Positions 7,701-14,239 of a stretch of 36,288 bases of DNA are shown here, piece after piece. A program made the translations under genes and the position numbers. The stretch is from Chloroflexota bacterium (GTDB lineage: Bacteria > Chloroflexota > Chloroflexia > Chloroflexales > Roseiflexaceae). The stretch spans positions 1 to 36,288 of the forward strand of contig JAUQOW010000015.1 in NCBI GenBank assembly GCA_030550675.1. The letters are read 5' to 3'. The notes below the pieces were generated by a model. The model was not told the DNA's origin. It was given only the letters and a program-made list of their open reading frames with translations, and did no database searches. Each line of letters starts with the position of its first letter. Positions within the stretch are counted from its first letter, which is position 1.

Positions 7701-9270
7701 CCGCGCGCGCGTCATTGACAACCGGCAGGGTCATTGCCAGCGGCTGATCTTCCTGGGTGCTGAGCGAGACGTCATTTGCAACCAGCGGCGGCGTTTCCGG
7801 CGGCGAACTGTATTCAACGAACAGCGCCGGACCGGGCCAGAGCACTTCAAGGGCATGATCGGTGCGATTCGACCAGATGCGCAAAATATTGTCGCCCTGA
7901 GTGAGAAATGCGCGCGGATCATTGAAAATAACGGCATCAAAACTATAGCCGTGGAAAACGCCGAAGGCGCGATCAGGCCAGATCGATCGCCGGTTGACAG
8001 CAACTGTTGTGCGCGAACCCGAAACCGACGAGCGACCGCTCCAGCTATAGAGGAGAAAACGCGCCCGCGTCGCATTCGTCAGCGGGTCTGGAATCGAAAT
8101 GAACGCCGTCTTGCCGATGCGCGGCTGGCTATACGTATTGAACCCGAAATTGCGCGGCGGACCGAACACGCGCTGACCGTAGTAGTCGCTCCAGGTGGTG
8201 TACATGCGCACGCTGCGCCCGACGCGGTTGAAGGTCACCGTCACCGCCGGAGTCATATAACTGACGCCAGCGCTGTCGGTGATCCGCGCCATTAACTGAA
8301 CCGGCTGATCCTGATCGGGAACCCACTCCGTATTCCAGGTAAAGTCGTACTCGCCGTTTGTCGCCGTGCCGCGCGATGGCGCGGTGCGCGTTCCGATCAT
8401 GTTTTCCCAGACCCCATGGCGCAGCGCGTAGTGCCACTCGCGCAGCACGCCGTCGCCGTCCCAGTCATAATCGAAGTAGTTGCCGATCAGATCCACACGG
8501 GCAATCGTGCGACCGGACGGCGCCTGCGCGCGCACGCGGATCAGCGGAGTCTGATTGGCGCTCAGGTTCTCGGTGATCACCGCGCCGTTCGCTGGCGCAA
8601 TAATGGCGCCATCAGGACGAGGAACGTTCGTATTGTAGTAAATGCGCGTCGTCACTTCATAGATCCACATGTTGCCCCAGTAGAAGTTCGTTCCCGACGC
8701 GCACTGCGGCAACGACCGCTGCGGACCGATGCGATAGCGATAATTCACAGTGACGATATTGCCAGTGCTTCCAGGAGGGCGCACGCCGCCAGTTCCTGTG
8801 AGCGGCAAGGGCGTAATCGCATTCGTCAGCGTGCGGAAGTAGCAGGTTGGCAGGGTATCGGAGGGGATGCCCTGGATGTCAGGATACGGCGTCCAGGGAC
8901 CGCCATTGACGTTGAACTCCTGTTGCGTCGAGGCGAGGTGCCCGCCCCAGTACTCGAAGATCGCCTCGGCGCGCACCGCATTGGCGAGATCGACATTGAG
9001 CGCCCGTCGCTGTTGCTCCGAAGGCACGCCTCTGCAGCGATCTCCCGAAGCGTTACACACTGCCGTCATCTGGCGGCCGCTCAAATCATCTTGGAACTGG
9101 CGGAACACATCACCCGGCTGCGGACCAATAGGCGTTCCGCTCTGTGCAGTGGCGATCGGCGGCTCGATCCACGTCTGAAGGGGCGCTGGCTGCGCAAGCA
9201 GCGATGCGCTGACCGCGATCAGCAGAACGACGCTCAAAACCCATCGGCGGCTGCGAATCTGCTGCACCAT
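4726..9270 (-). CDS. Very large secreted protein with cadherin-like (tandem-95) repeats
   Basis: 1514 residues from the preferred ATG (9270), which follows AAGGA by 9 bases and starts a standard signal peptide (charged QIRSRR, then VLSVVLLIAVSASLLAQ). The GTG at 9330 used in the track would put 20 polar residues before it. Order of parts: N-terminal secreted region; Ig-like segment; a first cadherin-like domain (~490-590); a PKD/VCBS-like segment (DYGDGSG); a central ~400-residue domain with many aromatic residues and no name I can give; a diverged tandem-95 domain; three near-identical 96-residue copies (DPDGDPITATL...LNPDGSFTYTP); and a short Pro-rich tail ending FLPLVQR. Ca-binding DxDGD motifs suit an extracellular adhesive or carbohydrate-associated role (inference). 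It is monocistronic with its own promoter and terminator. Confidence 0.85.
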   Translation of the reverse strand: MVQQIRSRRWVLSVVLLIAVSASLLAQPAPLQTWIEPPIATAQSGTPIGPQPGDVFRQFQDDLSGRQMTAVCNASGDRCRGVPSEQQRRALNVDLANAVRAEAIFEYWGGHLASTQQEFNVNGGPWTPYPDIQGIPSDTLPTCYFRTLTNAITPLPLTGTGGVRPPGSTGNIVTVNYRYRIGPQRSLPQCASGTNFYWGNMWIYEVTTRIYYNTNVPRPDGAIIAPANGAVITENLSANQTPLIRVRAQAPSGRTIARVDLIGNYFDYDWDGDGVLREWHYALRHGVWENMIGTRTAPSRGTATNGEYDFTWNTEWVPDQDQPVQLMARITDSAGVSYMTPAVTVTFNRVGRSVRMYTTWSDYYGQRVFGPPRNFGFNTYSQPRIGKTAFISIPDPLTNATRARFLLYSWSGRSSVSGSRTTVAVNRRSIWPDRAFGVFHGYSFDAVIFNDPRAFLTQGDNILRIWSNRTDHALEVLWPGPALFVEYSSPPETPPLVANDVSLSTQEDQPLAMTLPVVNDARAALQYTIVTPPTLGVLRGIAPNLTYIPNPDANGSDSFVFRVDDQYGRSATATVSINVQAVNDPPDILLGEGALLNPGDVFTRTGVIRDPDASSLTATVDYGDGSGAQPLDLNPDGSFQLSYRYNNGGRFPLTISANDGAQTSVATATITVLTPGTPPPPGDWHLNGWRYRVPLEARSGIYPRNDHVAEFDINFTAALSQAGGSGALLRDSIRVVEVDAAGNLVDPNVVYQFDPATTYNATTNARGTLLVLLRGRTEANVTRRFFVYFETQGRFAPPDFAPLTRVVTPTLTYQRDLATVIETRNSSGERNATFYYSLNGGALISLFDRSNADWISYNPAADSAGAYRGIPNIGPVFHPGYYNVFPIPDTTATGLLQGNELGVNQRSTSTIEQEGTLRTIIRSVSSNGQWEAVWEFFPNSVRMTVIPRTPRGVSPFLYWWLYEGTPGGTLNEGDRWVRGDGLSGIAVDPSFSYNERFHADINGPEWVYFRAGEPSQGGRALWLAHHDDADATIDMYRYQNDSSGWQNGMTVFGFGRREWTDTSQTLRQELQGQRRFSLGLVESAPVSFDSAFGREIEGRYRDLAVTVGRGERLVPNLAPWAPGETYFTRPGQTLQVAAPGVRANDSDGDGDPIQITLTSGPLSGTLTFNSDGSFTYVPAEGFIGDDSFTYTASDGRLSAPPTTVIIRVTPNRPPTVQPNEWTTTNRRPLTVPAPGVLTGASDPDGDPITATLILSPTHGTLTLNPDGSFTYTPQRTFVGIDRFQIAAFDGEDQSAPVEVRITVQKGNRLPTAQPNEWTTTNRQPLTVPAPGVLTGASDPDGDPITATLILSPTHGTLTLNPDGSFTYTPQRTFVGVDRFQIAAFDGEDQSAPVEVRIMVQKGNRPPTAQPNEWTTTNQQPLTVPAPGVLTGASDPDGEPLTAVLISQPANGTLTLNPDGSFTYTPQRTFVGVDRFQIAAFDSEDQSAPVEVRITVTPAPAAPPQYQLFLPLVQR
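4790..5660 (-). repeat. Three in-frame 288-bp coding repeats
   Basis: Inside the giant gene the anchor AACGAAGGTTCG recurs at 4861, 5149 and 5437, exactly 288 bp (96 codons) apart. The three copies are almost identical at the DNA level, whereas the neighbouring fourth domain (5660-5900) is strongly diverged. Recent unequal crossing-over or gene conversion is the likely cause. Confidence 0.9.
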
Positions 9271-9374
9271 GTTGATCCATCCTTCTCTCAGAAACAGCTT
9301 ATCGCCATCGCCAGCAAAGCCCTGGCGCACAACGAGCGCTCTGTTTACTCCTCTTGATAGGATCGTGCAGGTAA

Positions 9375-9404
9375 ACTATAGAAGAGGGCGTTATTACGTG
9401 TCAA
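9375..9404 (-). promoter_or_regulatory. Sigma-70-type promoter for the giant secreted protein gene
   Basis: On the minus strand TTGACA (9399-9404) and TATAGT (9375-9380) are 18 bases apart, in the most AT-rich stretch of the window. The leader to the ATG at 9270 would be about 100 bases. An AAGAGGAG in this leader is not placed before any start codon I accept. Confidence 0.8.
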
Positions 9405-9610
9405 TGATAATGAAAAGACTGTAAAATCTCGCCGCAAAATCGGGAAATATGAATTTTTAGATAGAGGAAATGATGAATATGAAGTTATTCTGATGATGGT
9501 GTTCTGGAACGTGTTCACTTCAGGCGTATATTCGCCTGCATACAGTTGCGAAAGCGGATAGAGAGAGGCGCGGATCCCCATGGATTGATAGAAAAGAGCG
9601 ACGAGATGCC

Positions 9611-9733
9611 GGACAAGCCTGTGGTCGGCGCTGACTGAGCCTGTCGAAGCCAGCGCAGGTTGAGCCTGTCGAAGCCAGCGCCAACCGCTCCACAGGTGCA
9701 AGCGTGACTGTCCAGGTTCAGGTTGATCTTCCT
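9611..9733 (+). repeat. MITE-like element, family 1, copy b (left end eroded)
   Basis: The right end GTTGATCTTCCT and the core CTGAGCCTGTCGAAGCCAGCGC (twice) match the other family members. On the left only GGACAA is clear, so the terminal repeat seems degraded. The minus-strand ORFs listed here (77 and 118 aa) are translations of this repeat. Confidence 0.65.
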
Positions 9734-9837
9734 GGAAGATGCACTCAACCGGATCAGGGACCTCTCTCGAGGGTAGAGTTTTTAGATTGCGAGGGGTATT
9801 TTCCGCATCCTGACCCCCGTTTTGCCCTCACCCCCAG

Positions 9838-9922
9838 CCCCGCTCCCGCGCTGCGGGAGCGGGGAGCGTTTTGGCGTCCTGACGCCCGAAGCGGGCGATT
9901 CAGTACGATGGCTCGCCGAAAC
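9838..9922 (+). repeat. 12-bp-stem hairpin plus dispersed block copy 2
   Basis: A perfect hairpin (CCCCGCTCCCGC, loop GCT, GCGGGAGCGGGG, 9838-9864) is followed by GTCCTGACGCCCGAAGCGGGCGATTC, related to the block at 4618-4663. There is no T-run, so it is not a standard terminator. Nothing else is visible between here and the promoter at 10041. Confidence 0.6.
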
Positions 9923-10040
9923 ACTCTCCACTTGTGAGATCGGGGACCCTCCTATGACCGCAATTCTGCAAGAATCCTTCGCATTTGTCAGAGTCCATTC
10001 CCTCCGATGGGTCGCGCTCGCACCTATGCCAGCGTCGCCG

Positions 10041-10068
10041 TTGACATCCAGACAGAAAATGATATATT
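10041..10068 (+). promoter_or_regulatory. Sigma-70-type promoter for the HerA-like ATPase gene
   Basis: TTGACA (10041-10046), a 16-base spacer and TATATT (10063-10068). The predicted transcript begins near 10075, which rules out the track's start at 9822 and supports the ATG at 10110. Confidence 0.75.
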
Positions 10069-10109
10069 TGTTCGAGATTCGTAGCGCTGTGGACGAAGAG
10101 AGCGGCGAT

Positions 10110-11726
10110 ATGTCAGCGCTCCAGCGGAAACGTCTTGGCGTCGTCACCGATGGCTCGCTGGTCGAAGGGCTGAATGCCCGCCTCGACAGCGGCATCAGCG
10201 TTGAGGACGTGCGCGTTGGTCAGTTCGTAGTGATCCAGGGAGAGAAGAACGCTTTCTTTTCCATGGTGACCGATATTGCGCTCGAAGCGACCAACCGCGC
10301 CATCCTTGCCCGTCCTCCGGATGGCGACCGTTTTTTCCACGAGGTGCTGGCGGGCACGGCGACCTATGGCGTGGTGCAGCTCAAGCCGATGCTCATGCTG
10401 CCCCACGACCTGAACGAAGGTCTGCGTCCGGTCAAAACGGTGCCGTACCATTTTGCGCCGGTGCTTGAGGCGAACGAAGAGGATTTCAGGCGCGTCTTCG
10501 GCGCGGAGGACGCTACCCGCTTCGAGATCGGACGACCGCTCGATATGGATATCCCGGTCTGTCTAGACCTCAACCGGCTCGTCGAGCGCTCGAACGGCAT
10601 CTTCGGCAAAAGCGGCACCGGTAAGAGTTTTCTTACCCGCCTGATTCTGTGCGGCATCATCCGCTCCGGCGTCGCGTCAAACCTGGTCTTCGACATGCAC
10701 AGCGAGTACGGCTGGGAAGCCACATCGGAAGATGGCGCGTTTGTCAAAGGACTGCGCCAACTGTTCGGACCGCAGGTGCTGATCTACTCGCTCGACGCCG
10801 AGTCGTCGCGCAAACGCGGCGTGAGCGTGGATGAAACCATCACAATTGGGCTTAATCAGATCGAGGCCGACGATATTCTGCTCCTCCAGGACGAACTGAA
10901 CCTGACCGCCACCGCCGCCGAGTCCGCCTATCTGCTGGTGGAACGCTACAAACAGGAGTGGCTGAAGACGCTCCTGGGAATGAGCAGCGACGACATTCAC
11001 CACTTCGCAGATCAATCCGGGGCGCATGCGGGCGCCATCAGCGCGCTCAAGCGCAAACTGGATCAGATCCAGCGCCTGGGATTCGTCCGTGAGCAGGCGT
11101 CAACTGATGTGATTGATCGCCTGATCGGGCATCTGGCGCACGGAAAGCATGTGGTGCTCGAATTCGGGCAGTACCGCAGCGCCCTGGCGTACATGCTGAC
11201 GGCAAATATCATCACGCGCCGCATCTACCGTCGCTGGGTTGAACAGACTGAAACCTTTCTGCGCACCAAGAACGCCGCCGACAAACCACGCCAACTGGTC
11301 ATCACTATCGAAGAAGCGCACAAATTCCTCAACCCGGCGGCTGCGCGACAGACCATTTTCGGTACAATCGCGCGCGAGTTGCGCAAATACAGTGTGACGC
11401 TGCTCATCGTCGATCAGCGCCCGTCCTCCATCGACCCGGAGGTGATGAGTCAGATCGGCAGCCGGATCACCGCGCTGCTCAACGACGACCGCGACATCGA
11501 CGCCGTCTTCACCGGCGTGAGCGGCGCCGCAGGGTTGCGCACCGTGCTCGCCAGCCTCGATACCCGCCAGCAGGCGATGGTGCTCGGTCATGCCGTGCCC
11601 ATGCCCGCCGTTATTCGGACGCGCCCTTACGACGCAGCATTCTACAAGGCGATGGGGGTTGTCGAGACATCCATCGCCGAGCGACGCAATCGGGCGTATG
11701 CGGACGTTGATGAACTGTTTTCCTGA
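10110..11726 (+). CDS. HerA-type (HerA/FtsK superfamily) ATPase, DUF87-like
   Basis: 538 residues. An N-terminal HAS-barrel-like beta domain (~1-140) precedes the ATPase core. Walker A is GKSGTGKSFL at ~165; the segment VFDMHSEYG follows; an ITIEEAHKFL Walker B, RQTIFGTIARELRKY and LLIVDQRPS (sensor region) lie toward the C-terminus, with a final MPAVIRTRPYD typical of the family. These proteins form hexameric DNA translocases; archaeal HerA works with the NurA nuclease in end resection, and no NurA is adjacent here. The start was chosen from the promoter at 10041 and a GAAGAGAG about 8 bases upstream; the 96 extra residues in the track's version would lie upstream of the predicted transcript. 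Role in repair or conflict is inference. Confidence 0.85.
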   Translation: MSALQRKRLGVVTDGSLVEGLNARLDSGISVEDVRVGQFVVIQGEKNAFFSMVTDIALEATNRAILARPPDGDRFFHEVLAGTATYGVVQLKPMLMLPHDLNEGLRPVKTVPYHFAPVLEANEEDFRRVFGAEDATRFEIGRPLDMDIPVCLDLNRLVERSNGIFGKSGTGKSFLTRLILCGIIRSGVASNLVFDMHSEYGWEATSEDGAFVKGLRQLFGPQVLIYSLDAESSRKRGVSVDETITIGLNQIEADDILLLQDELNLTATAAESAYLLVERYKQEWLKTLLGMSSDDIHHFADQSGAHAGAISALKRKLDQIQRLGFVREQASTDVIDRLIGHLAHGKHVVLEFGQYRSALAYMLTANIITRRIYRRWVEQTETFLRTKNAADKPRQLVITIEEAHKFLNPAAARQTIFGTIARELRKYSVTLLIVDQRPSSIDPEVMSQIGSRITALLNDDRDIDAVFTGVSGAAGLRTVLASLDTRQQAMVLGHAVPMPAVIRTRPYDAAFYKAMGVVETSIAERRNRAYADVDELFS

Positions 11727-11773
11727 GAACTGAGAACCAAGAACTGAGAACCAAGAACTGAGAACCAAGAACT
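11725..11773 (+). repeat. Seven-unit heptanucleotide array (GAGAACC/AAGAACT)
   Basis: Seven perfect-phase heptamers alternate GAGAACC and AAGAACT. The first overlaps the TGA stop codon of the HerA-like gene. The array ends just before a family 1 element. Confidence 0.9.
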
Positions 11774-11781
11774 AATAGTGC

Positions 11782-11887
11782 GATCAACCCGGACAATCGA
11801 GCCTGCGCCTTTAGAGCAGTTGGCGTTGGCTGAGCCTGTCGAAGCCAACGCCGATCACGAGATTGTCCAACGTCTGGTTGATCTTCC
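11782..11887 (-). repeat. MITE-like element, family 1, copy c1
   Basis: Bounded by GATCAACCCGGACAAT and its inverted counterpart ATTGTCC-N7-GGTTGATC. The core GTTGGCTGAGCCTGTCGAAGCCAAC forms a hairpin. Orientation of the core is opposite to copy a. Confidence 0.8.
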
Positions 11888-11899
11888 CAATAAGAGTGC

Positions 11900-12018
11900 G
11901 ATCAACCCGGACAATTGAGCCTGCGCCTTTGGAGCAGTTGGCGTTGAGCAGTTGGCGTTGGCTGAGCCTGTCGAAGCCAGCGCCGATCATGAGGATTGTC
12001 CAGTATCTGGTTGATCTT
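11900..12018 (-). repeat. MITE-like element, family 1, copy c2
   Basis: A second copy in direct tandem with c1, 12 bases away, sharing the same ends and core. It has an internal duplication of GAGCAGTTGGCGTT. Right of it, GAGAACC-like heptads resume (12022-12049). Confidence 0.8.
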
Positions 12019-12092
12019 CATAAGAACCGAGCGCCAGGCAGCGAGAACGGCGCCGGGTTTTGTGTGCGCTGCGTCGGCGCGTCCCCCGCCCT

Positions 12093-12158
12093 GGCTGATG
12101 CAAGTGCGCGAAGACGTTGTATTGCAGTAAGGCTTCGCGCCTTTGCGCCTTCGCGTTA
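12093..12158 (-). repeat. Family 2 inverted-repeat element, copy 1
   Basis: GGCTGATGCAA...GCGCGAAGACG...GTATTG...GCGCCTTTGCGCCTTCGCGTT closely parallels the element at 15539-15620. It ends 10 bases before the stop codon of the minus-strand TPR gene, so it is the 3' untranslated region of that gene and may fold in its RNA. Confidence 0.65.
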
Positions 12159-12168
12159 TACCATCAGT

Positions 12169-13101
12169 TTATCTTTCTCGTGTCGGCAGTGCCGGGAGCG
12201 ATTGCAGGATCATGCCGAGGCGCGTTTTGGCGATCACTTCGAGGTGCGGCTTATCGGCGGCGGCGGCGAGATCCGCCGCCTGCTGAAAGGCGTCTATCGC
12301 TCCGGCGCGATCGCCGCGCGCCTCGCGCACGCCGCCGAGCAGCAGGTATCCTTCCGCTTGCGCGTCGGGACGCGCAATGAGCGCGGCGGCATCCGCCTCG
12401 GCGGCATCAAACAGACCAACCTGGATCAGCAGGTTGCCGCGCTCAAAGAGAAAACCAACCTCGCTGGCAGCCCGCTGTCGCGCCCTGGCAAATAACTCCT
12501 CCGCCGCCGCCGGATCGCCTGCACGCAACTCAAGCACCCCGCGCCAGAGCGCCGCCTCAGGATCGTCGGGGAAGCGTTCATACTCGACGCGCGCCCGATC
12601 AAGCGCCGCCGCTGCGCCCTCGTTCGCAAGCAGGCGACTGATCGCCCCGATATCCGGCGCCGGTTCGGCGGGAAAAACGAGCGGCAGCGCCGCAAGCGCC
12701 GCAATCAGCGCCACGACGCCAAAACCCGCAATCATCAGGCGGCGGGTGCGGCGGGCGCGCACATCTGCAGCGATTGACAGGGCGCGCTTCCAGGACGGAC
12801 TGTGCTGGACTTCGTCGGCGCGATGACTGCGTTGAACGACACGAGTAATCGCTTCTGCATTCAGTCGCAGTCGTTCGCGCACGAAATCGGCGCGGTTCAC
12901 TTCGGGACGAATATCGGCAGCGGCGCCGATCTCGTCAATGAGACGCTCAATCTCATCACATGCGCGCAAAAACGACACCGCATCGTCGGCGGACATGCTG
13001 GCGCTAACTGCCACGCGCTCAGCATCATCAAGAGCAGCGCGCAGCCGTCCCAGCGGCGTTTGCGCAGTTGTTTCAATGGATGGGCGACGTTCAAGTTTCA
13101 T
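12169..13101 (-). CDS. Membrane-anchored TPR-repeat protein
   Basis: About 310 residues. A cytoplasmic N-terminal ~120 residues, rich in charged helices, precede a single transmembrane helix (RRLMIAGFGVVALIAALAAL, ~121-143). The C-terminal ~160 residues are Ala-rich TPR-like helix pairs (AALWRGVLELRAGDPAAAEELFARA, then GNLLIQVGLFDAAEA and GYLLLGGVREARGDRAGAIDAFQQA), probably outside the membrane. It is likely a scaffold; partners are unknown. The start is uncertain: ATG at 13101 gives a natural N-terminus but has no Shine-Dalgarno. A weak minus-strand promoter (TTGCGA-18-CATTAT) would make it nearly leaderless. The alternative ATG is 13137. Confidence 0.7.
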   Translation of the reverse strand: MKLERRPSIETTAQTPLGRLRAALDDAERVAVSASMSADDAVSFLRACDEIERLIDEIGAAADIRPEVNRADFVRERLRLNAEAITRVVQRSHRADEVQHSPSWKRALSIAADVRARRTRRLMIAGFGVVALIAALAALPLVFPAEPAPDIGAISRLLANEGAAAALDRARVEYERFPDDPEAALWRGVLELRAGDPAAAEELFARARQRAASEVGFLFERGNLLIQVGLFDAAEADAAALIARPDAQAEGYLLLGGVREARGDRAGAIDAFQQAADLAAAADKPHLEVIAKTRLGMILQSLPALPTRER

Positions 13102-13113
13102 ATTCGGAACTGG

Positions 13114-13119
13114 TATAAT
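13114..13119 (+). promoter_or_regulatory. -10 box for the histidine phosphatase gene
   Basis: TATAAT is well placed upstream of the ATG at 13197. The -35 region (TTCAAG at 18 bases) is weak. It lies in the divergent gap shared with the TPR gene. Confidence 0.5.
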
Positions 13120-13196
13120 GCCTGGCGTTTCTATCATATCGCAAGATCGCGCTGGACAGTGAACTTCTGCCAGATTCAGTTCAGAGGAGATATCCC

Positions 13197-13838
13197 ATGC
13201 GCCTGATCATCATCCGCCACGGCGAGAGTGTATGGAACCGCGAAGGACGCTACCAGGGACAGATGGACGCCCCCCTCTCCGAACTTGGTCTGCGTCAGGC
13301 GGAAGCGCTGGCGGAACGCCTGCGCAACGAACCGCTCGATGCCATCTTCACCAGTCCTTTGCAACGCGCGGCGATTACCGCACAGGCTATCGCGCGCTAC
13401 CATCCCCGCGTTCCGTTACTGACCTCACCAGCATTGCTTGAAATTAATCACGGCGAATGGCAGGGACTGCTGGTGGAAGAGGTGCTCGAACGCTACGGCG
13501 ACGGACTGCGGGAATGGCGCCAGCATCCCACACGCTCGCAGATGCCGGGCGGCGAGAGTTTCAGCAATGTGCTGAAGCGCGTGCTCGATTTCAAGGAATG
13601 GCTGCTCCGCGAGTACAATGAGCGCACAGTGCTGGTTTCAACTCACGATGTGGTGGTCAAGATTTTGGTCGCCGACGCGCTTGGAATGAACATGGACCGG
13701 ATCAATCGCATCTGGGTGACGAACGCCAGCATCAGCGTCATCGAATACGGCGACGACCTGCCCTATCTGGTGAGCCTCAGCGAGGCGTGTCATCTTGGTC
13801 GGCTCGAAGTGGCGCGCGAGAACCAGAAGGCGCTGTAG
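13197..13838 (+). CDS. Histidine phosphatase (phosphoglycerate mutase-like) family protein
   Basis: 213 residues, cytosolic. RHGES near the N-terminus holds the phosphorylated His (H8). Other family positions are the ALAERL / IFTSPLQRA segment with a phosphate-binding Arg, the EINHGEWQG block with the catalytic Glu, and STHDVVVK with the second His. Metabolic mutases have SHG at that last site, so THD points to a broad-range phosphatase (for example cobalamin-precursor or nucleotide phosphatase) rather than glycolysis. GAGGAGA precedes the ATG by 6 bases. No cobalamin gene is nearby, so the substrate is left open. Confidence 0.85.
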   Translation: MRLIIIRHGESVWNREGRYQGQMDAPLSELGLRQAEALAERLRNEPLDAIFTSPLQRAAITAQAIARYHPRVPLLTSPALLEINHGEWQGLLVEEVLERYGDGLREWRQHPTRSQMPGGESFSNVLKRVLDFKEWLLREYNERTVLVSTHDVVVKILVADALGMNMDRINRIWVTNASISVIEYGDDLPYLVSLSEACHLGRLEVARENQKAL

Positions 13839-14069
13839 AGGCAAGGGGCGAGAGGGTTGCAGGTGGAAGGCGGAAGGTGCGAAGGTGAAGTCAGGCGTGA
13901 GGTGAGAAGGAAGCGGCAAGGGCAAGAGGGTCGCAGGTGGAAGGCGGAAGGTGCGAAGGTGGAAGGTGACAGGTGAAAGGTGGAAGGTGACAGGGTGAGG
14001 GCTGCGTCAGCGTGGGCGTGTTGGTTGCCTGCGTCGGCGGAGGGAAGGGGACAGGGTGAGGGTGGGAAG
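13839..14069 (+). repeat. Purine-rich heptanucleotide repeat region
   Basis: The top strand is almost entirely G and A. Two direct copies of AGGTGGAAGGCGGAAGGTGC lie near 13861 and 13935, followed by in-phase 7-mers (GGTGGAA GGTGACA GGTGAAA GGTGGAA GGTGACA). It is non-coding despite minor ORFs on the other strand. Confidence 0.75.
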
Positions 14070-14070
14070 G

Positions 14071-14092
14071 CTAACCCCTAACCCCTAACCCT
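14071..14092 (+). repeat. Telomere-like heptamer (CTAACCC)n
   Basis: CTAACCC CTAACCC CTAACCC, the same heptamer seen at about 1923-1944. It lies just upstream of the promoter region of the polyprenyl synthetase gene. A lone TATAAT (14105-14110) lacks a -35 partner. Confidence 0.75.
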
Positions 14093-14162
14093 TCACTCCC
14101 GTGGTATAATTTTATGCAAAAGGTGTGCAAAAACCGACAAAATCTGTGCAACGTATTCATGG

Positions 14163-14192
14163 TTGACAGATAGAGAGAGCGGGCGCTATAAT
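14163..14192 (+). promoter_or_regulatory. Consensus sigma-70 promoter for the polyprenyl synthetase gene
   Basis: TTGACA (14163-14168), an 18-base spacer and TATAAT (14187-14192), both boxes perfect matches. Transcription would start near 14199 and leave a 40-base leader. Confidence 0.88.
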
Positions 14193-14239
14193 TGTTCCGT
14201 ATTTCACAATCGCAAGCGCCGCATAGAAAGGTGCGCGTA

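Noticed and set aside
9345-9748. Minus-strand ORFs of 118 and 77 aa upstream of the giant gene
   Set aside because: They translate a family 1 repeat and the AT-rich promoter region.
11863-12495. 210-aa plus-strand ORF
   Set aside because: It begins in family 1 and 2 repeats and continues as an antisense shadow of the TPR gene.
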